From: Taenia hydatigena
Taxonomy: Eukaryota; Platyhelminthes; Cestoda; Cyclophyllidea; Taeniidae
Assembly (NCBI GenBank): GCA_036345935.2
Contig: JADWOT020000009.1
Coordinates: 7,831,381-7,895,380, forward strand
DNA: 64,000 bases
Direction of reading: 5' to 3'
The notes beneath the pieces are model-generated. The model worked only from the letters and a program-made list of their open reading frames with translations, did no database searches and was not told the DNA's origin. The translations under genes were made by a program, and so were the position numbers. Each line of letters starts with the position of its first letter. Positions within the stretch are counted from its first letter, which is position 1. This document shows, in pieces, positions 26,801 through 38,800 of this stretch.

Positions 26801-27702
26801 AAGACACTCATTCACAGTTCGGCAAAGCGCGAGAAACTATGACCACTCAAGTGAACAAACCTATTGATCAAAATTGCAGATGCACTTTTCGAATAAGGCA
26901 AATGGGAGAATCACCAAACCTGCGTCCAGTGTTATCAACACAAGTAGAACCTTCACAAGGGAATGTAAGGAAAGCGGATACCAGCTGTCAAGTTGGTGTC
27001 ACAATGGTTCCACGTAAAATGAATGTTTCAGCGGTTAAAGTGGTTGTGGAGGAGAAGTCCGATGCTGACGTCATGGGCATCTCGGGACCATCAGTTCTAC
27101 AACCGACCACATGCGAACTCGAATCGCGCATCTCAGAAAAGTCGGGCATTGCAATCGCTCAAATGGACGCAGTCGAACAAATACAGCTGCAAATAGGAGG
27201 CGAAACCTACAACGCATCTGTTGTGGGAGGTAGTGTCAAACCAAAGGCAACTGGAACGACAGGCTCTTGGGGCTCCAAACACACACCAATCAGCATCACT
27301 GGATACCCAAGAACGGTAATCCATGTACCTCCCTCAATTCAATGGTCAGATGCGGATCTTTGCAATGCCACCGGACCATATCTGGTAACGATGAAGGAGA
27401 GCACAGTGCAGAAAAAGAGTATTTTGGAGGTGGGAGCACTCACGCTTGGTGGAAAGCGCTTGCAACTGAGCGTAGATGACGATCTACGTGGCAGGTTGAC
27501 AATGCAGACAACTCCACAGCCAAGCAGTAGTGGACAAAAGCCCACTAGCTACCCGGACTCCTCCCAACGGCTCCGTTCGCCAATCGGTCTTGGAGATCGT
27601 CTTCTTCCTCGACGGCCCAATTCCCAGCTATGCGATGTCGCCTGTGAGGCCTTGATCAAACCTGAAACATTGGAAAAACGTCTACAAACAGTTTTTACAT
27701 GA
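17875..27702 (+). CDS. Plakin-family protein with a novel repeat tail (5' end uncertain)
   Basis: Twelve exons: 17875-17991, 18045-18092, 18141-18212, 18448-18528, 19028-19123, 19175-19303, 20309-20640, 20744-20878, 21538-21643, 21725-21842, 22442-22646, 22722-27702 (TGA 27700-27702). All junction phases agree, giving 2,139 residues, with an unseen N-terminus. Residues from the 19028 and 19175 exons (QCWDYTAQISNLAAIQLKAA, FNHEANEVRAHASQL) are a plakin-type spectrin repeat. The 20309 exon carries the SH3 insertion (LLIDYVGGSFTAKKGE, PLIDTTENPYLWKV, YIPSIACII) typical of the plakin domain of desmoplakin, plectin and spectraplakins. The later exons are helical (LEDLDRLLIQAD, LLILKEHVQSLRKID). 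Plakins link intermediate filaments, actin or microtubules to junctions and membranes. The last exon encodes about 1,660 residues with no plakin repeats or GAR domain. It holds six copies of an unknown repeat instead. Confidence 0.85.
19484..19871 (+). other. Possible coding islands within a plakin intron
   Basis: The intron between exons 19175-19303 and 20309-20640 is already phase-consistent without further exons. It nevertheless contains frames that read like protein: 19484-19590 (ILNEIALRKPFTRQ, QTAHIETESQ) with an AG acceptor and GTGGAG donor, and about 19690-19870 (RVSQRTKDKWSKRLN in one frame, AISQISGKLDGINASLRAI in another). The second frame ends in a stop at 19868-19870. These could be alternative exons or an alternative 3' end. 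Confidence 0.3.
20309..20640 (+). other. SH3-encoding exon of the plakin domain
   Basis: The exon begins after CCTCATAG and ends before GTGAGT in phase 2. After a helical ARVLASKAPSV segment it encodes VQLLIDYVGGSFTAKKGESL, PLIDTTENPYLWKVMMSNG and QYIPSIACIIV. This has the order of an SH3 fold: first strand with ALYDY-like LIDY, E-K-G-D-like KKGE, W-K-V, and P-S at the end. An SH3 inserted within a spectrin repeat is diagnostic of the plakin domain. The LIDY and IPSI substitutions for ALYDY and VPSN suggest the proline-peptide site is degenerate, as in other plakins. Confidence 0.75.
24235..27240 (+). repeat. Six divergent protein repeats (QVG repeats) within the last plakin exon
   Basis: Core units of about 85 residues begin near 24235, 24775, 25354, 25963, 26467 and 26986, so the spacing is 504-609 nt (168-203 residues). 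Each starts with [ST/K][CT]QVG, then a strand-like block (e.g. TVLTPTRVQV), a variable spacer, a second similar block (e.g. NILCPSTVEL), E-[TK]-[SAG]-G-[IV], a V-T-D-V-like turn and a final I-x-x-x-x-x-G strand. The two strand blocks resemble each other, suggesting an older internal duplication. Linkers between cores carry Cys pairs (CPTC 24670s, CDFC 25170s, CASC 25800s, CRC 26870s). I do not recognise the family; it is not the 38-residue plakin repeat. Confidence 0.8.
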
Positions 27703-29395
27703 AGCCTCGACACCTCCCCTCTTAACAATATTTTTTTTCGGTGCAATTTTGCTCTTACTTTCCAATTAACAGTACGGTGCAGCAAAAGTCGCTCCACTTA
27801 TTTGTAAAGGATTTTTCGTGTTGCATATATAATAACATCTGAGATTCCACGGTTGAGTTAAAACTGAGAGTCTGAGCTTCACAGGTCTTTAAAGCACTAG
27901 ATTTTCGCAAAAATCATTTCGTCCTCTGACTTTTCTGGGCAACGTCCAGTTTACGGTTCAATAATAACTTGTTGTCATGATCGACGAAGAATATTGACTT
28001 CCTCTAAAGATCCGTTTCATTTGAGCATTTCAGGCTTCTTAAATCCTGCTTATTTTGCTCCAGACTGTGAGCTATTCGAGATTCATTACTGATACTTAGA
28101 TATACCCCCTTCAAAAAGGTGAAATGTATTTCCTAGGACCTGTGGGATCGAATTCAACTGAAATTTAATTAACATGCTGTTCGTATGACCTTCCAACCTT
28201 CCCACACACTTCGGCGTTGTCGATGAGTGATAGTTGTGGTGTAGAGCAGGCAAAGGTATATTAGTAATAATTTGACTGAGGACTACTTTTTCCAACGTAT
28301 GTGCAGGTGATGGGATGATTGGATTGACAGACAGGCTAACGCCGTGGTAGCGTCATAACTAACGTTGCTTTTGAATAAAAAGTACGACTGCAAATAAGCA
28401 GCTTTTGGACTTAAAGTTTACCGGTAGCTAACTCACGACGGAAATTTCAAACTACCTCTCAAGGTGGGAATATTTATAATAATTAAAAATAGTTTTTCTT
28501 CAATCATTCAAAGCGTTTCTGATGAATCCTTTGCCATGAGAATAGATCTACAAAAGACTCCTCACGCATCTCACTTGGGGTGACAAATTTTAATTGAGGC
28601 GAAGGAACGCTGCGAAGTCAAAAGGCGCCGAGGGTTGGTAAAAAGTTGGCGATTATTGCAGAGCGTCGTCTTCTTGTGTGATGACATCAATGCCTTGCGC
28701 ATCAGAGCAAAAAAGATTGGGTCCATCAACTTTGTAAAAGTGCAGCGACCCTCTAAATCCGATGTGGACAGCAGGCGTAATACATAAAGTCCTGAAGGGA
28801 ACCCGTAAAGGAACCCATTCAATCGGCTGATGTACGTCAACACCAACCTTAGGGTGCGTCTGAGAGCTTATTTTAGAATTTTCAATGGGACATTGCCGCA
28901 TTAAAAGCCGTCATTTATCAGCTATTTTATCATTTGTAAAAGGGAAGTAAGCAGTCTGAACGGCGATGACTGAACGCTTTGAGAGCATTGCGGCAAAAAT
29001 CGTAATGCAGTTACAAGATAGAACAGTAACAAAATCCATAAATAAAATTCACCATAAACATGTCAAGGAATTGGCTTATTCAAACACGTAGAACATGCAC
29101 TATCAACACAATCAGGCTGAAATGAATCAAAGCCGGCAAAAAGTAGCCTCACAAGGATTACGTCTCGAGCTTTATTGGACCTCCCGGCGTTTCACACCCC
29201 AAGGTCTACATTCGAGTTGGGAAAATGCAGCTAAACCTGATGGCGACGTTTGCCATAATGAAGCAAATCAATTTTATTGCCATAAACCCAATTCATTGAC
29301 CAATATCTTGAAACGAGCAAAGATCTTGACTAGTTACAAATCATAAGTGGAAAGAAAACATTAACCTCCGAGGAGGCATTGCTTCGTGGAGTGGA
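27703..29395. other. Intergenic, no supported gene
   Basis: This holds the 3' UTR of the plakin gene and the upstream region of the transporter. No canonical AATAAA is seen close to the stop at 27702. Short frames on both strands lack domains and splice context. Confidence 0.45.
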
Positions 29396-29491
29396 ATGTA
29401 CTCAAAGAAACTGTCTGGTGAATCGATCGATAGAATTCAAATTCGCGTGATTCTTACTGCTGTCACGCTTTGCATACGACAAGATCTAACC

Positions 29492-31445
29492 ATGGTACAA
29501 TGCTGTCCCAAATACCTCCAAGAGAAAGGATGCTCGGTGCGGCACACGTTGACGCTGATAGGAGCCCTGCTTATCTGTTTTTGCGTTGATGGTTGCACGT
29601 ACAACATTGGTATCCTGATCTCCTATTGGTCCTCGTACTTTAACAAAGACACCTTTGTCTTATCATGGATCGGTTCCATTCAAATGTTCTTCAGCTACTG
29701 TCTAGGGCCCCTAACTGGCTTCCTCATAAACCGCTTCGGAATAACCCCCGTAGCCATCACAGGGGCAATCATTGCCTCCATGGGACACTTTGTTTCTGGG
29801 ATGCATGGCGGTATGATAACACTGTACATATGCTTTGGTGCACTTACAGGTGCTGGCTATGGACTGCTATATATGACTGCAATTGTTGCTATTACCACAG
29901 GCTTTGATGAGCTACGACCCATAGCCATGGGGATCATGGCCTGTGGCTCGGGGATAGGTGCCTCAATACACAGCATTTTCTATCCTCTTATCGAATCAAA
30001 GGTTACCTGGAAGGGATTGTGCATTGCCACGGCAGGGTTGCTGCTACAGGCCTGCATTTTTGGATGCCTCCTTGGACTTGCTTTACCCAAGAAGCCACCT
30101 CAACAGTCAATAGGCCAAATGCAGCGCAATCCCACTTCGAGCTTTTTTAGCCTCGATTCTCACGCCCTTGGCATCCTCGGCTCGGGGTATCTCAACCCTC
30201 CTAATGAACCTACCACAAGTGCTGCCGCCATTAGCTCCCAACTAAATCTGAAAGCCACCCTAGAAACGCCCAAAATGCAGCACATTATGGGGAGTTTGGG
30301 ATCATTCACTTACTTGGTTGAGGTCGAAAAGATCGCGCAACAAATTGGTTTATTTGGCAAGGGTATGCCGTTGCACAGGAACGCCTCTTTCCTAGTCTTC
30401 TTAGCCGCAGTGTTTATTCAAGCCATGGGCTCCTACTCTCCAGTCATCCTCCTTTTCGACATATTGCTCGCCGAAGGCCTAACTCCAAAGGCAGCGGCCA
30501 GTACTGCCGCCTTGGTGGGTATATCCAGTGCAGTCGCGAGACTCGCATTCGGCACAGTGGCCACGTTTCGCAGAGTGAACAAGACCCACCTACTCTCAGC
30601 GCTTATGATGGCTGGCGGAGCGATCAACATCACCGTCTTTTTTTTCCACCAGGAGAGGTTTTTGCAATTCTATGCTTGTGTTATAGGAATTTGTCTAGGT
30701 ACGTCCTCATGCCATCCAAACCTTTTCCAATACGTCGATAGCGTATTTGTAGAAATGCATACGTAGTTGCTATGGTGTAACCACCTAAGCTAGGTTCTAT
30801 TCAATGAGAACACCCTAAGTAAATCGGGCAAGAAAATAACAAAGCAGAAGGGTCTATGCTTGAATATGCAAACAATATGCTTGTTTCTTAAGATGTGAAA
30901 CCACTTCGGTGCTATTTGACCTTTTCCAGCCAAGTTATTTTGACGTCACAATCTAACCCAGCAAATACCAAATTCGTGAAATAGAGGCAACGAAATCACT
31001 AAAGTAAATACCCCAATGAGTGAAAGCATCTTGGGTGGGCGTGAGCCTGTAAGACTAGAATTGCAGCCTACTGTAGATGCGTTGGATTGCAAATTACTAC
31101 CCTGAGACTTCAACATTTTCGGAAAATAACAAGCAGCATGTTGGGTTCGTAGGAGGAGTAACAGTAATACACCCACTGGTTTTGGCGGACCTGGTGCAGA
31201 GGGAGAGACTGACGGACGCGATGGGATGGGAGATAATGTCAGCGGGAATGGGATACTGCCTAAGCACGCCGCTAGCTACACTGGTGAGTCTACAACTCGG
31301 CGACATGCACATCAGCTACATTGTCTCGGGCGTGCTGATGTTGCTTGGGGGCAACCTCGTCGAATTCGCTCGCTGGTCTCACCGCACCATCAGCGAGGCG
31401 GACATCAACCGCCTCCGCAGACGCCTTGAGGGTGCCGCCAGATAG
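29492..31445 (+). CDS. MFS transporter, monocarboxylate transporter (SLC16)-like
   Basis: Two exons, 29492-30698 and 31153-31445 (TAG). The donor splits a glycine codon (CTAG|GTACGT) and the acceptor TTCGTAG restores it, giving 499 residues. The ATG at 29492 (ACCATGG context) directly precedes the first hydrophobic segment; an in-frame ATG at 29396 would add 32 residues. About twelve hydrophobic helices form two halves separated by a cytoplasmic loop of roughly 120 residues (exact length not measured). The first half contains DGCTYNIGIL and the loop 4-5 motif RPIAMGIMACGSGIG, which matches the R-x-x-A-x-G-x-x-x-x-G-x-x-x-G signature of SLC16 members. The usual D-G-[GS]-[WY]-G-W motif before TM1 is not evident, so the substrate cannot be assigned; such proteins carry lactate, pyruvate or other small monocarboxylates with protons. 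AATAAA lies at 31691-31696. Confidence 0.8.
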
Positions 31446-32863
31446 GCCACGCAAACGCCGTGAGTTACCTCTGACCTCCAGTGCTTCGCAAAAAACTGTT
31501 ATCAGCAATTCCATTCCATGGCACCATATGCGCCTGTAGGGGCTGTGCCATCTATTAAGGCGTAAAAACCTCAAATGTCTGAAAGTGGATTGATGCCAGT
31601 GTAATGGCTTGAGAGGCTATTGGCATAGCTCAAAACGTCGTGACAAGCAAAACGGTAGCCAAGTCCGAGGCTAAGGAATTCACCATTAAAAATAAACTTC
31701 GCGTGCTTGCTAGCCTAATCAATAAGGGCACTTCTGTGTGACTATGGAAACAACTTAAAAATGGTAGATTGTCAAGATTCTGGACATAACGGTGATAGCA
31801 AAATGCATTGAGTCAGCCTACGGCACAGCGACTCCCTGAGCACCATGAAAATAAAGCATTACTCTGAAACGCTAGTATTTACGGTCCACGAAAGCCGTGA
31901 ACACACCGAAGAAATACGAAGAACAATCGCCAATAGTCAAACCATAACACCGAATTCTTGCCACTTTGAAGTCCAGTAATTTTGCTTCAGAAAGACTGCG
32001 AATCCGAGATTCAGTGCAGTCGGCTCGAAGAGGGAAGTCTTCGAGCGTACCTCCTGCCTGGTGGAGACGACTCCCGATCCAAATTCCACGTAGATGCTAC
32101 AAACTACCTGCTAACGAACAGTTACTGATTTTTTTCTCGAGTGCAATAATAATATTTCCTGTTTTACTACATTACGATGCAATATTGAATAAAGTGCACA
32201 TTGATTCTCCATGACAAGTCTCGTCTCGATGCTGCGAAAAATTACTGGACAATTCACGTACCAGACTTAAAAGAAACTCCAATCCTTTACTTAGGAACTA
32301 GAAATCAACTGGTTAACAAAAGTCAGTTAACTCTTACGTTACAATTTGGCATTAAATTGACGCTACCATTCAAGTGATGCATTCGTAACGCTTGGAGCGA
32401 GATACGTAACTTATCAATATGACGATAAGCAGAAGATAAACCTCAGGATTACATCAATCCATACAGAAACCTTTAAGTATCAAGCATTTAAACCACCTAT
32501 TTTAAGTTGCTTAGTTTAGACAGCACGACAAAATCATTAAGGTAATAAATAAACTGACGGCAACAAAAAACCGTTTGACAGTCATGCTGAGTTCCACCGA
32601 ATCATGCACGATTAAAAGAGCAGACATTATAACATGCGACCCAAATAACCGTGTACGAGCTTTAAACTATGCTACAGACGCTGAACTTGAAATCAAGTAT
32701 TATACGCTGATTTTAGTGAAACAATACTGATCACAAGTGATACAGCGGGCATTAATTTAGCCTCTTATTTATGGGCACAATCAAGACCAGTGTTTGAGGG
32801 TGGAAACTGTCGAGCCTTTTACAAGCACCGAATTCGACCGAATCGCGTGAAACTTGGTTGCCG
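31446..32863. other. Intergenic between transporter and MRPL19, no supported gene
   Basis: The region holds the 3' UTR of the transporter (AATAAA 31691-31696) and, from the right, the 3' flank of MRPL19. About 31610-31665 has weak similarity to dispersed repeat A (ATTGGCATAGCTC, AGTCCGAGGC). No coding frame is supported. Confidence 0.45.
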
Positions 32864-35800
32864 CTAGAGAGGGTCAGAGGGAGGATCGGAGGCCGAGCCG
32901 TTGCGCCAGTGGCCCTTCAGGAAGTCCATGTGTCGAAGCAGCTCTGTGTGATTACGGCTCACCTCACCCATCACCGCATTCGCCTCCGCCGGTGTATTCC
33001 TCGACCTTGCATCACATGAACAAAAGGACACTCATCAGATACACTGCAAAATATAATGGAATGTAGGTCTAAGGAAAATAAAGTGGAAATTTGCTGGCAG
33101 TCCGATAAGATATAGTATTTGTCGGAAGTAACTTTAAAGGCAACATCCGCATTTTCCAAAGGCTTCTGAGACTTATGAAAAATTTGCCCAACTCAAAGCA
33201 GTGAGCACAAAAGAGAAGATTTTAGTCAAGGAACCAGAAAATGCGTATGGTGCGAATAATGTGAATATCGAGCTTTCACAACCAATAACAGATTAAGGCA
33301 AAAGGTTGGGTGAGAAATGTTTTAACACTCCGTGCTATTGCAAAACTAGAAACAAGGCTTATTAAAAATCAACGGTATCTCGACTATTGCTGCACCAGGA
33401 CCCTTTGACTATAGAGACACCCTTAAACACCCAACATCCTCATCAATTAGAGAGAACTGTAACAGTGGTTTCTAGATTTAACCTTAGGAATTATCGAACC
33501 CAAACGCTACACTAGTAGCTTCTAATTGAAAAAGTAGAAAGTCATTTGACGGTTCAAACTGGCACAAAATCCTGGCGAATTCAAATACCTAAACCGGTGT
33601 GGACCAACGGGCAATAATTGACCAATTGACGTAGCTGGTCTGAGTGTTGATAACCAGTTTAAAAACGCTACCTACCTGTACATTTTCATCAAGTCGTAGC
33701 GATCAATGAGGTCAACCTTCTTTTCAATCTGATTCAATTCTTCATCGGTTAGCTGGCTGTACATAGACTTGAGATCGATGCCTCGGTATCCGTGTAAGTG
33801 CCACTGAAAATGCCACGGTCGTGGAAGCAACTTCACCTTTGGAATCAAAGGAATACACAAGTAGAGTTAATATTGACAATACATACTAGAAGCAACATGC
33901 GGTTTCCGAAACACAGTTACAGAAGAAATGGATAGGAATAGACTTGGAAAATCTAACGTCAGAGGGAATTTTGTGATTCGCAACTCGCACTGAAGGAACA
34001 CAGCACACGACTGAGGTTATATGAACGAGGTGTGCACCTACCTTCTTATCGTTAATGGGAACTGGAGCATCCTTTTCATGAGGCACGGGTGCGAGGTCGA
34101 AAGGAAAACGGGACTCAGACAAAGGAGCGTCGCGTAAGTAGAGGAGGTTTTGGTCTAAACGCTTCTCCAACAGTAAAACCTCTATTGAGAGCAGCGTTGG
34201 ATTATAGAGTTCGAAATTCACCTCCACGGCTAGATAAAAAACGTGGCTTGTGTGTGCTTACATAGCTGAGCAGTCGTTAGCCAGCAAATTACGCTAGACA
34301 GTAAGATGAACATTTTTACCCGTCCGATCGATGACATTGCGAAGAGTGAAGTTGCTCCAAAGGCCTTCATTATTTCTCTCAATGCAGATCCCAACAAACC
34401 GATTCTTTTTGTTTGGAGCATGCTTATCCGCAACCGTGGCCGCCAAGACAGAACCTGGACGATTAAAAAAATAAACAGGCACTCGACCTTACAGCATTGG
34501 AACTCCTCAATTAAAAAACGCTTATTCTAGATTTGAGTTCTTTACACACTTAACTAAATACGAAGAAAATCCAGATCGAATCCATGAAGAATGATAGAGC
34601 GTTACTATTAGTTAGTATGGAGTAAGCAACAAAGAATAATGGAAAATTCATTTAGTTTCAAGCCCTTTCCTGGTCAGTTGAATCGCTATCCACCAAACAC
34701 CTACACTTTGAGGCATGTATATGCGACACTACAAGGCCACTTGTTTCCCAATTCCCAACCAAGAATATGTAGACATATGAACGGAGTTAGCGTCTCCTAA
34801 GGAGGCATCTTGTTGAATGTCATGAATAAAGGGATTTCACGACAAAAAACCTCACTTAAATGTAGATAAATACAATTTGAATTTAACCACGTTCGAACGA
34901 AAACACAGAAAGCAAGCGAATCCGAATTCAATTATATTTTAAACAACATTAAAAGCTATTCTGCATTTCATAGAGTGGAGAAGCCTCAGAAAATCCTACG
35001 GCGATGGTAGAATGGGTTCCCCAGGAAATGCTAATTCTTAGGAAACACGTGTTGATCATCCATCCATTGAATTTTCATGAGAATCACGTGGCACAGATAC
35101 CAGGTCGACAGCGTGGAAGCGAAGACTTTCATTTTCAATCAGGGAAATGACGTTTGAAAGTAACTCAGAACGATCCCCACGAGATCACTCCCCAAACTCA
35201 AACGCAAGCGATAACGGAAGCAAGGCAGGCTCACCCAGCAGTGCTATTGCTGTCTACACATTTGGCAATCCAGAAGCAGGTGCTGGGCTGAAGACAGAAC
35301 AGTGTCCATCCGACACAAGCACCTCCTGCAGCCAAAAAGTGTGCCAAATGGTTCCTATGGTTGTGCAAATATTACTTGACATTCTTGAGACACGAATCCC
35401 ACCCATCCATAGCTTGAGAGCGGGTCTGAAGGACAAGACGGTAGCTGAGATAGCAGCTATGACCGAAAATATCAAGCGAAATTCAGCAGTTGGGCTAGGA
35501 TCTGCAAAACAGACTCTGAAGGACCACAGCACGGGAACGCTCCTGCAAGTGCTCCGCTACTACCTCTTGAACAACTACCCCTTTCTGTTCGAACCCACAC
35601 ACCAATTATGTAAAATGAGTGTAATCTTCCTGCACGTCCCTTATATTCCATCAGATGATAGGCGCCATTTTGCAACAGGAGAAGTGGCCAAAATCTGCGA
35701 AAAAATGACAACACGTCGGATCATGCTACTGTCGCTAATTATGCGAAGACTACATCTATGGGTCGAGAATCAAATTGCCTTTGAGGTAACCAATGATCCC

Positions 35801-38800
35801 AACAGAAGCGCCGAAGAGATCGCCTATGATGCGTATTCATTGCTGGCCGACATATTTGCTGATTGTTTAGTCCGTGTACCAACAAGGGCAAAAATGTCAT
35901 TGCTGGAAATTGGAGTTTGCATTGAAGAGGTAGAGAGCATGCTGAGCACTCATGCGGTGGAAGAACCAGAAATGTCGAGCAAAGAAGAAAGCGAAGACGT
36001 GTCTGACGAGAGCATTCACAGTGCCACCCAATACTTAAAGAAACAGAAATCGCGGGAACATTACAAAAGGCTAGCGAAGAATATAAAGTTGGCAAAAAAA
36101 AACGCTAAGCGTGAGGCTGATAAAGCGAAAGCAAAAATGATGCAAGACTCTATGACAATTTCAAACGATCATTCGAATAATGACGGTTTTAGAGTCAATT
36201 CGGAAACACAATTGGAACCAAAAGTCGTAATCATACATGAACCAGTGGACGTGCAGGAGATGCAGATGATGCCTAGAAATGCATGTTCCGAGAAGCCATC
36301 ATGTTCGCAACCGTCATGTGAAGGAACATCGATCAGAATAGTTGATACTGCCGGCAATGAGTGTGACCGGATTTGTCTAAGCAAGGAAATATCGTGGTGT
36401 GTCTTAATGCTACTTATAAGTGCAGTAGGGATAGATTTTTGGCACAAGGTGGCATTGGATGTGCTGACGACAAAGCAGTATCGAGAAAAGATGCGTAGGA
36501 GCAAGGGGAGAACGTGGAGGAGAATTGCAGATCTCGCACTGATTCGTATGAAGAAGTGACTGCCTTAAAGTGTTGTGAATTCTCTGAAGCAGGCAAACTG
36601 ATGATTTTACATCAAATACGCCCGTTTCAGATGATAGTAGGTGAAAAAAATTCACAATGATAAAAAACACACATATAAGCTCAAAATTTCGCAGCTTATT
36701 AATAAACCTCCCAAATATCGTGGAGCGAATACTTCCCTGCACATCAAAACCGACCGGACTGGTAGTTTAGAGATAACGAAAAGCAGATATTTGCACAATA
36801 TCAAATGGTAGTCTCATAACCAGAACAAGACTGTCGTTTCAATTTTCTGGCTGAATTAGCGATTTGTTCACAATTAGAATCAAAATTTTTGTCGGTCAGG
36901 GTCAGAGATGAATAGACTAATGGGAAGCACTTGAACCATCTCAGAGTGACTGGCATTAACGACCTGTTAACAGCCCGTAATCGCAGCTATACAAACTGTT
37001 GCACAATAAATTTACTCAAAATTTATTAAAGATTTTCACGATTTCATAGGTAAACAGTGTTCTGAGACCCGTAACATCAGTTCGCGACGTCGATGAAAAA
37101 CCAGTTGAAATGTGTAAAAATGACGCCGGCAGTGGGGAAGCAGTGGTAGTAGAATGGAAAGTAGGAAAATAGCGATCAATAAATAACTTGCGCATGTGTC
37201 GAAAGCAGGAATACACACGTGGGCATTACTTCAACGAAGGCTTGAGCACAAAACGACGCGGTATGTCAAACGAGGAGGGCTGCGAAGCAGTTACAGATAT
37301 CCCCGAATACAAGGCGTCCTTGATTGCGTATTTCACAAACGGAATATTGCCACACACCAAGGCACCAAGAAGCCTTAACTACAACAGCCTCCTCTACGCC
37401 CCGGTCAGTTGCACAACACCCGTTGTCTTGGTTGAACTCCTCAAGCACATAAGCTCCAAAGTTCCACCGATCACCAATCTTCAAATGGGAATGAGCAACA
37501 AGTCTCTAAACATGGCGGAGGATCTTCTTTCCTGCCTGCTCCAAAGCGACGGAGACGGGGATCACATTAGATACTTCATCACCTCTCTCCCCGTTGGTGT
37601 AATTGTTCAAATGATCCAAGTTCTAATGCTGCGCTTAGAAAAGCCGGCATTTTTTGCCTCTGGTGAATTTTGCGATTACATTGAAAAGAAAATATTCATG
37701 ATAAGCCCACGACACGGAATGTGCAAGGGAGAGACCTGTCGTTGGAGTACGGGGCGAAAACTCGTGGCAAAGTGCATAGCCGCAATGAGCCATCACCAGC
37801 AATCTGCATCAATGACGGTTATAAAGATTTGCCAGAGATGGAGCCAAGAACACGTGGCATATAAGCTGAGAGGAAGCCCCACTAGCGACGCCACCCACGA
37901 GTACACGGAGGCGGTGTGCTTGCTGAGCTCCCTCTTCGCTACCAGTCTTATCGGTGTGCCAAAATCCCATGCGGTGAGAAGACATATCGCGGACGACTAT
38001 GGAGCCCTGGCCAACTTAAAAATGATCATGTTCATATTTTTAGTTTGCATGGTGACACACGATGAATGGCACTTGCACGAACAGAGAGCGATGAAATTGG
38101 AGGTAGGCGAGAGTGATAGGTACGACGATGAAGAGGAAAAAAAGGGTATGCGATCGACCAGTAATGAATTAAGAGTTGCCGAAAAAATTAGCAGCAGTAG
38201 CCACCTTTCACAAAAAACAATAACAGAGGACTCTAACACTTTAAATACAAGAAAAATTTTAAACTTCCATTGCATACAATAAATTATAGATAAAAACGAT
38301 AGCTTTCCCATAAAGGGGCATTAAGAAAACCGAGGTTCAACTTGGAAGTGGTGAGCACACATTGAACGCCAAAAGACCTAATTTAATTGGCAAGCGTTAA
38401 TAAGAAGTCAAATAGTAAACCTTATAAAGCTAACGCATCAGAAAGACGCAAAACACTCCCACGACAGCAAACACATTTACCGACATAGAATTCGGGGATG
38501 TGCAAATGCCTCCGTCTAAGCATCATCTCACGACGCTCCAGACGTTCGCGAAGACGATCACGATAACGTGGATCAAGGTTGTGTGGGAGCAGTTCCTGAT
38601 AAAGAAGTCTGAAAGAAATGTGCAGTCGACTCTAGGCTAAAGCTTCCGCGTTATTAACTCCAAAACTTTGATGAAATGGCCAAATATATAGAAGGATAGG
38701 ACGAAACACAAAGTTGTAGTCGTTCAATAAATTCTACCTAGAAAAGCATACCGGAGATGTCGAGGAGCCTCCGCGGTTGGAGAGACTCCTGGAATTTTTC

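Noticed and set aside
25133..27797. Several open frames of 60-124 codons on the minus strand across the plakin tail exon
   Set aside because: They are mirror frames of a long, codon-biased plus-strand exon and have no domains.
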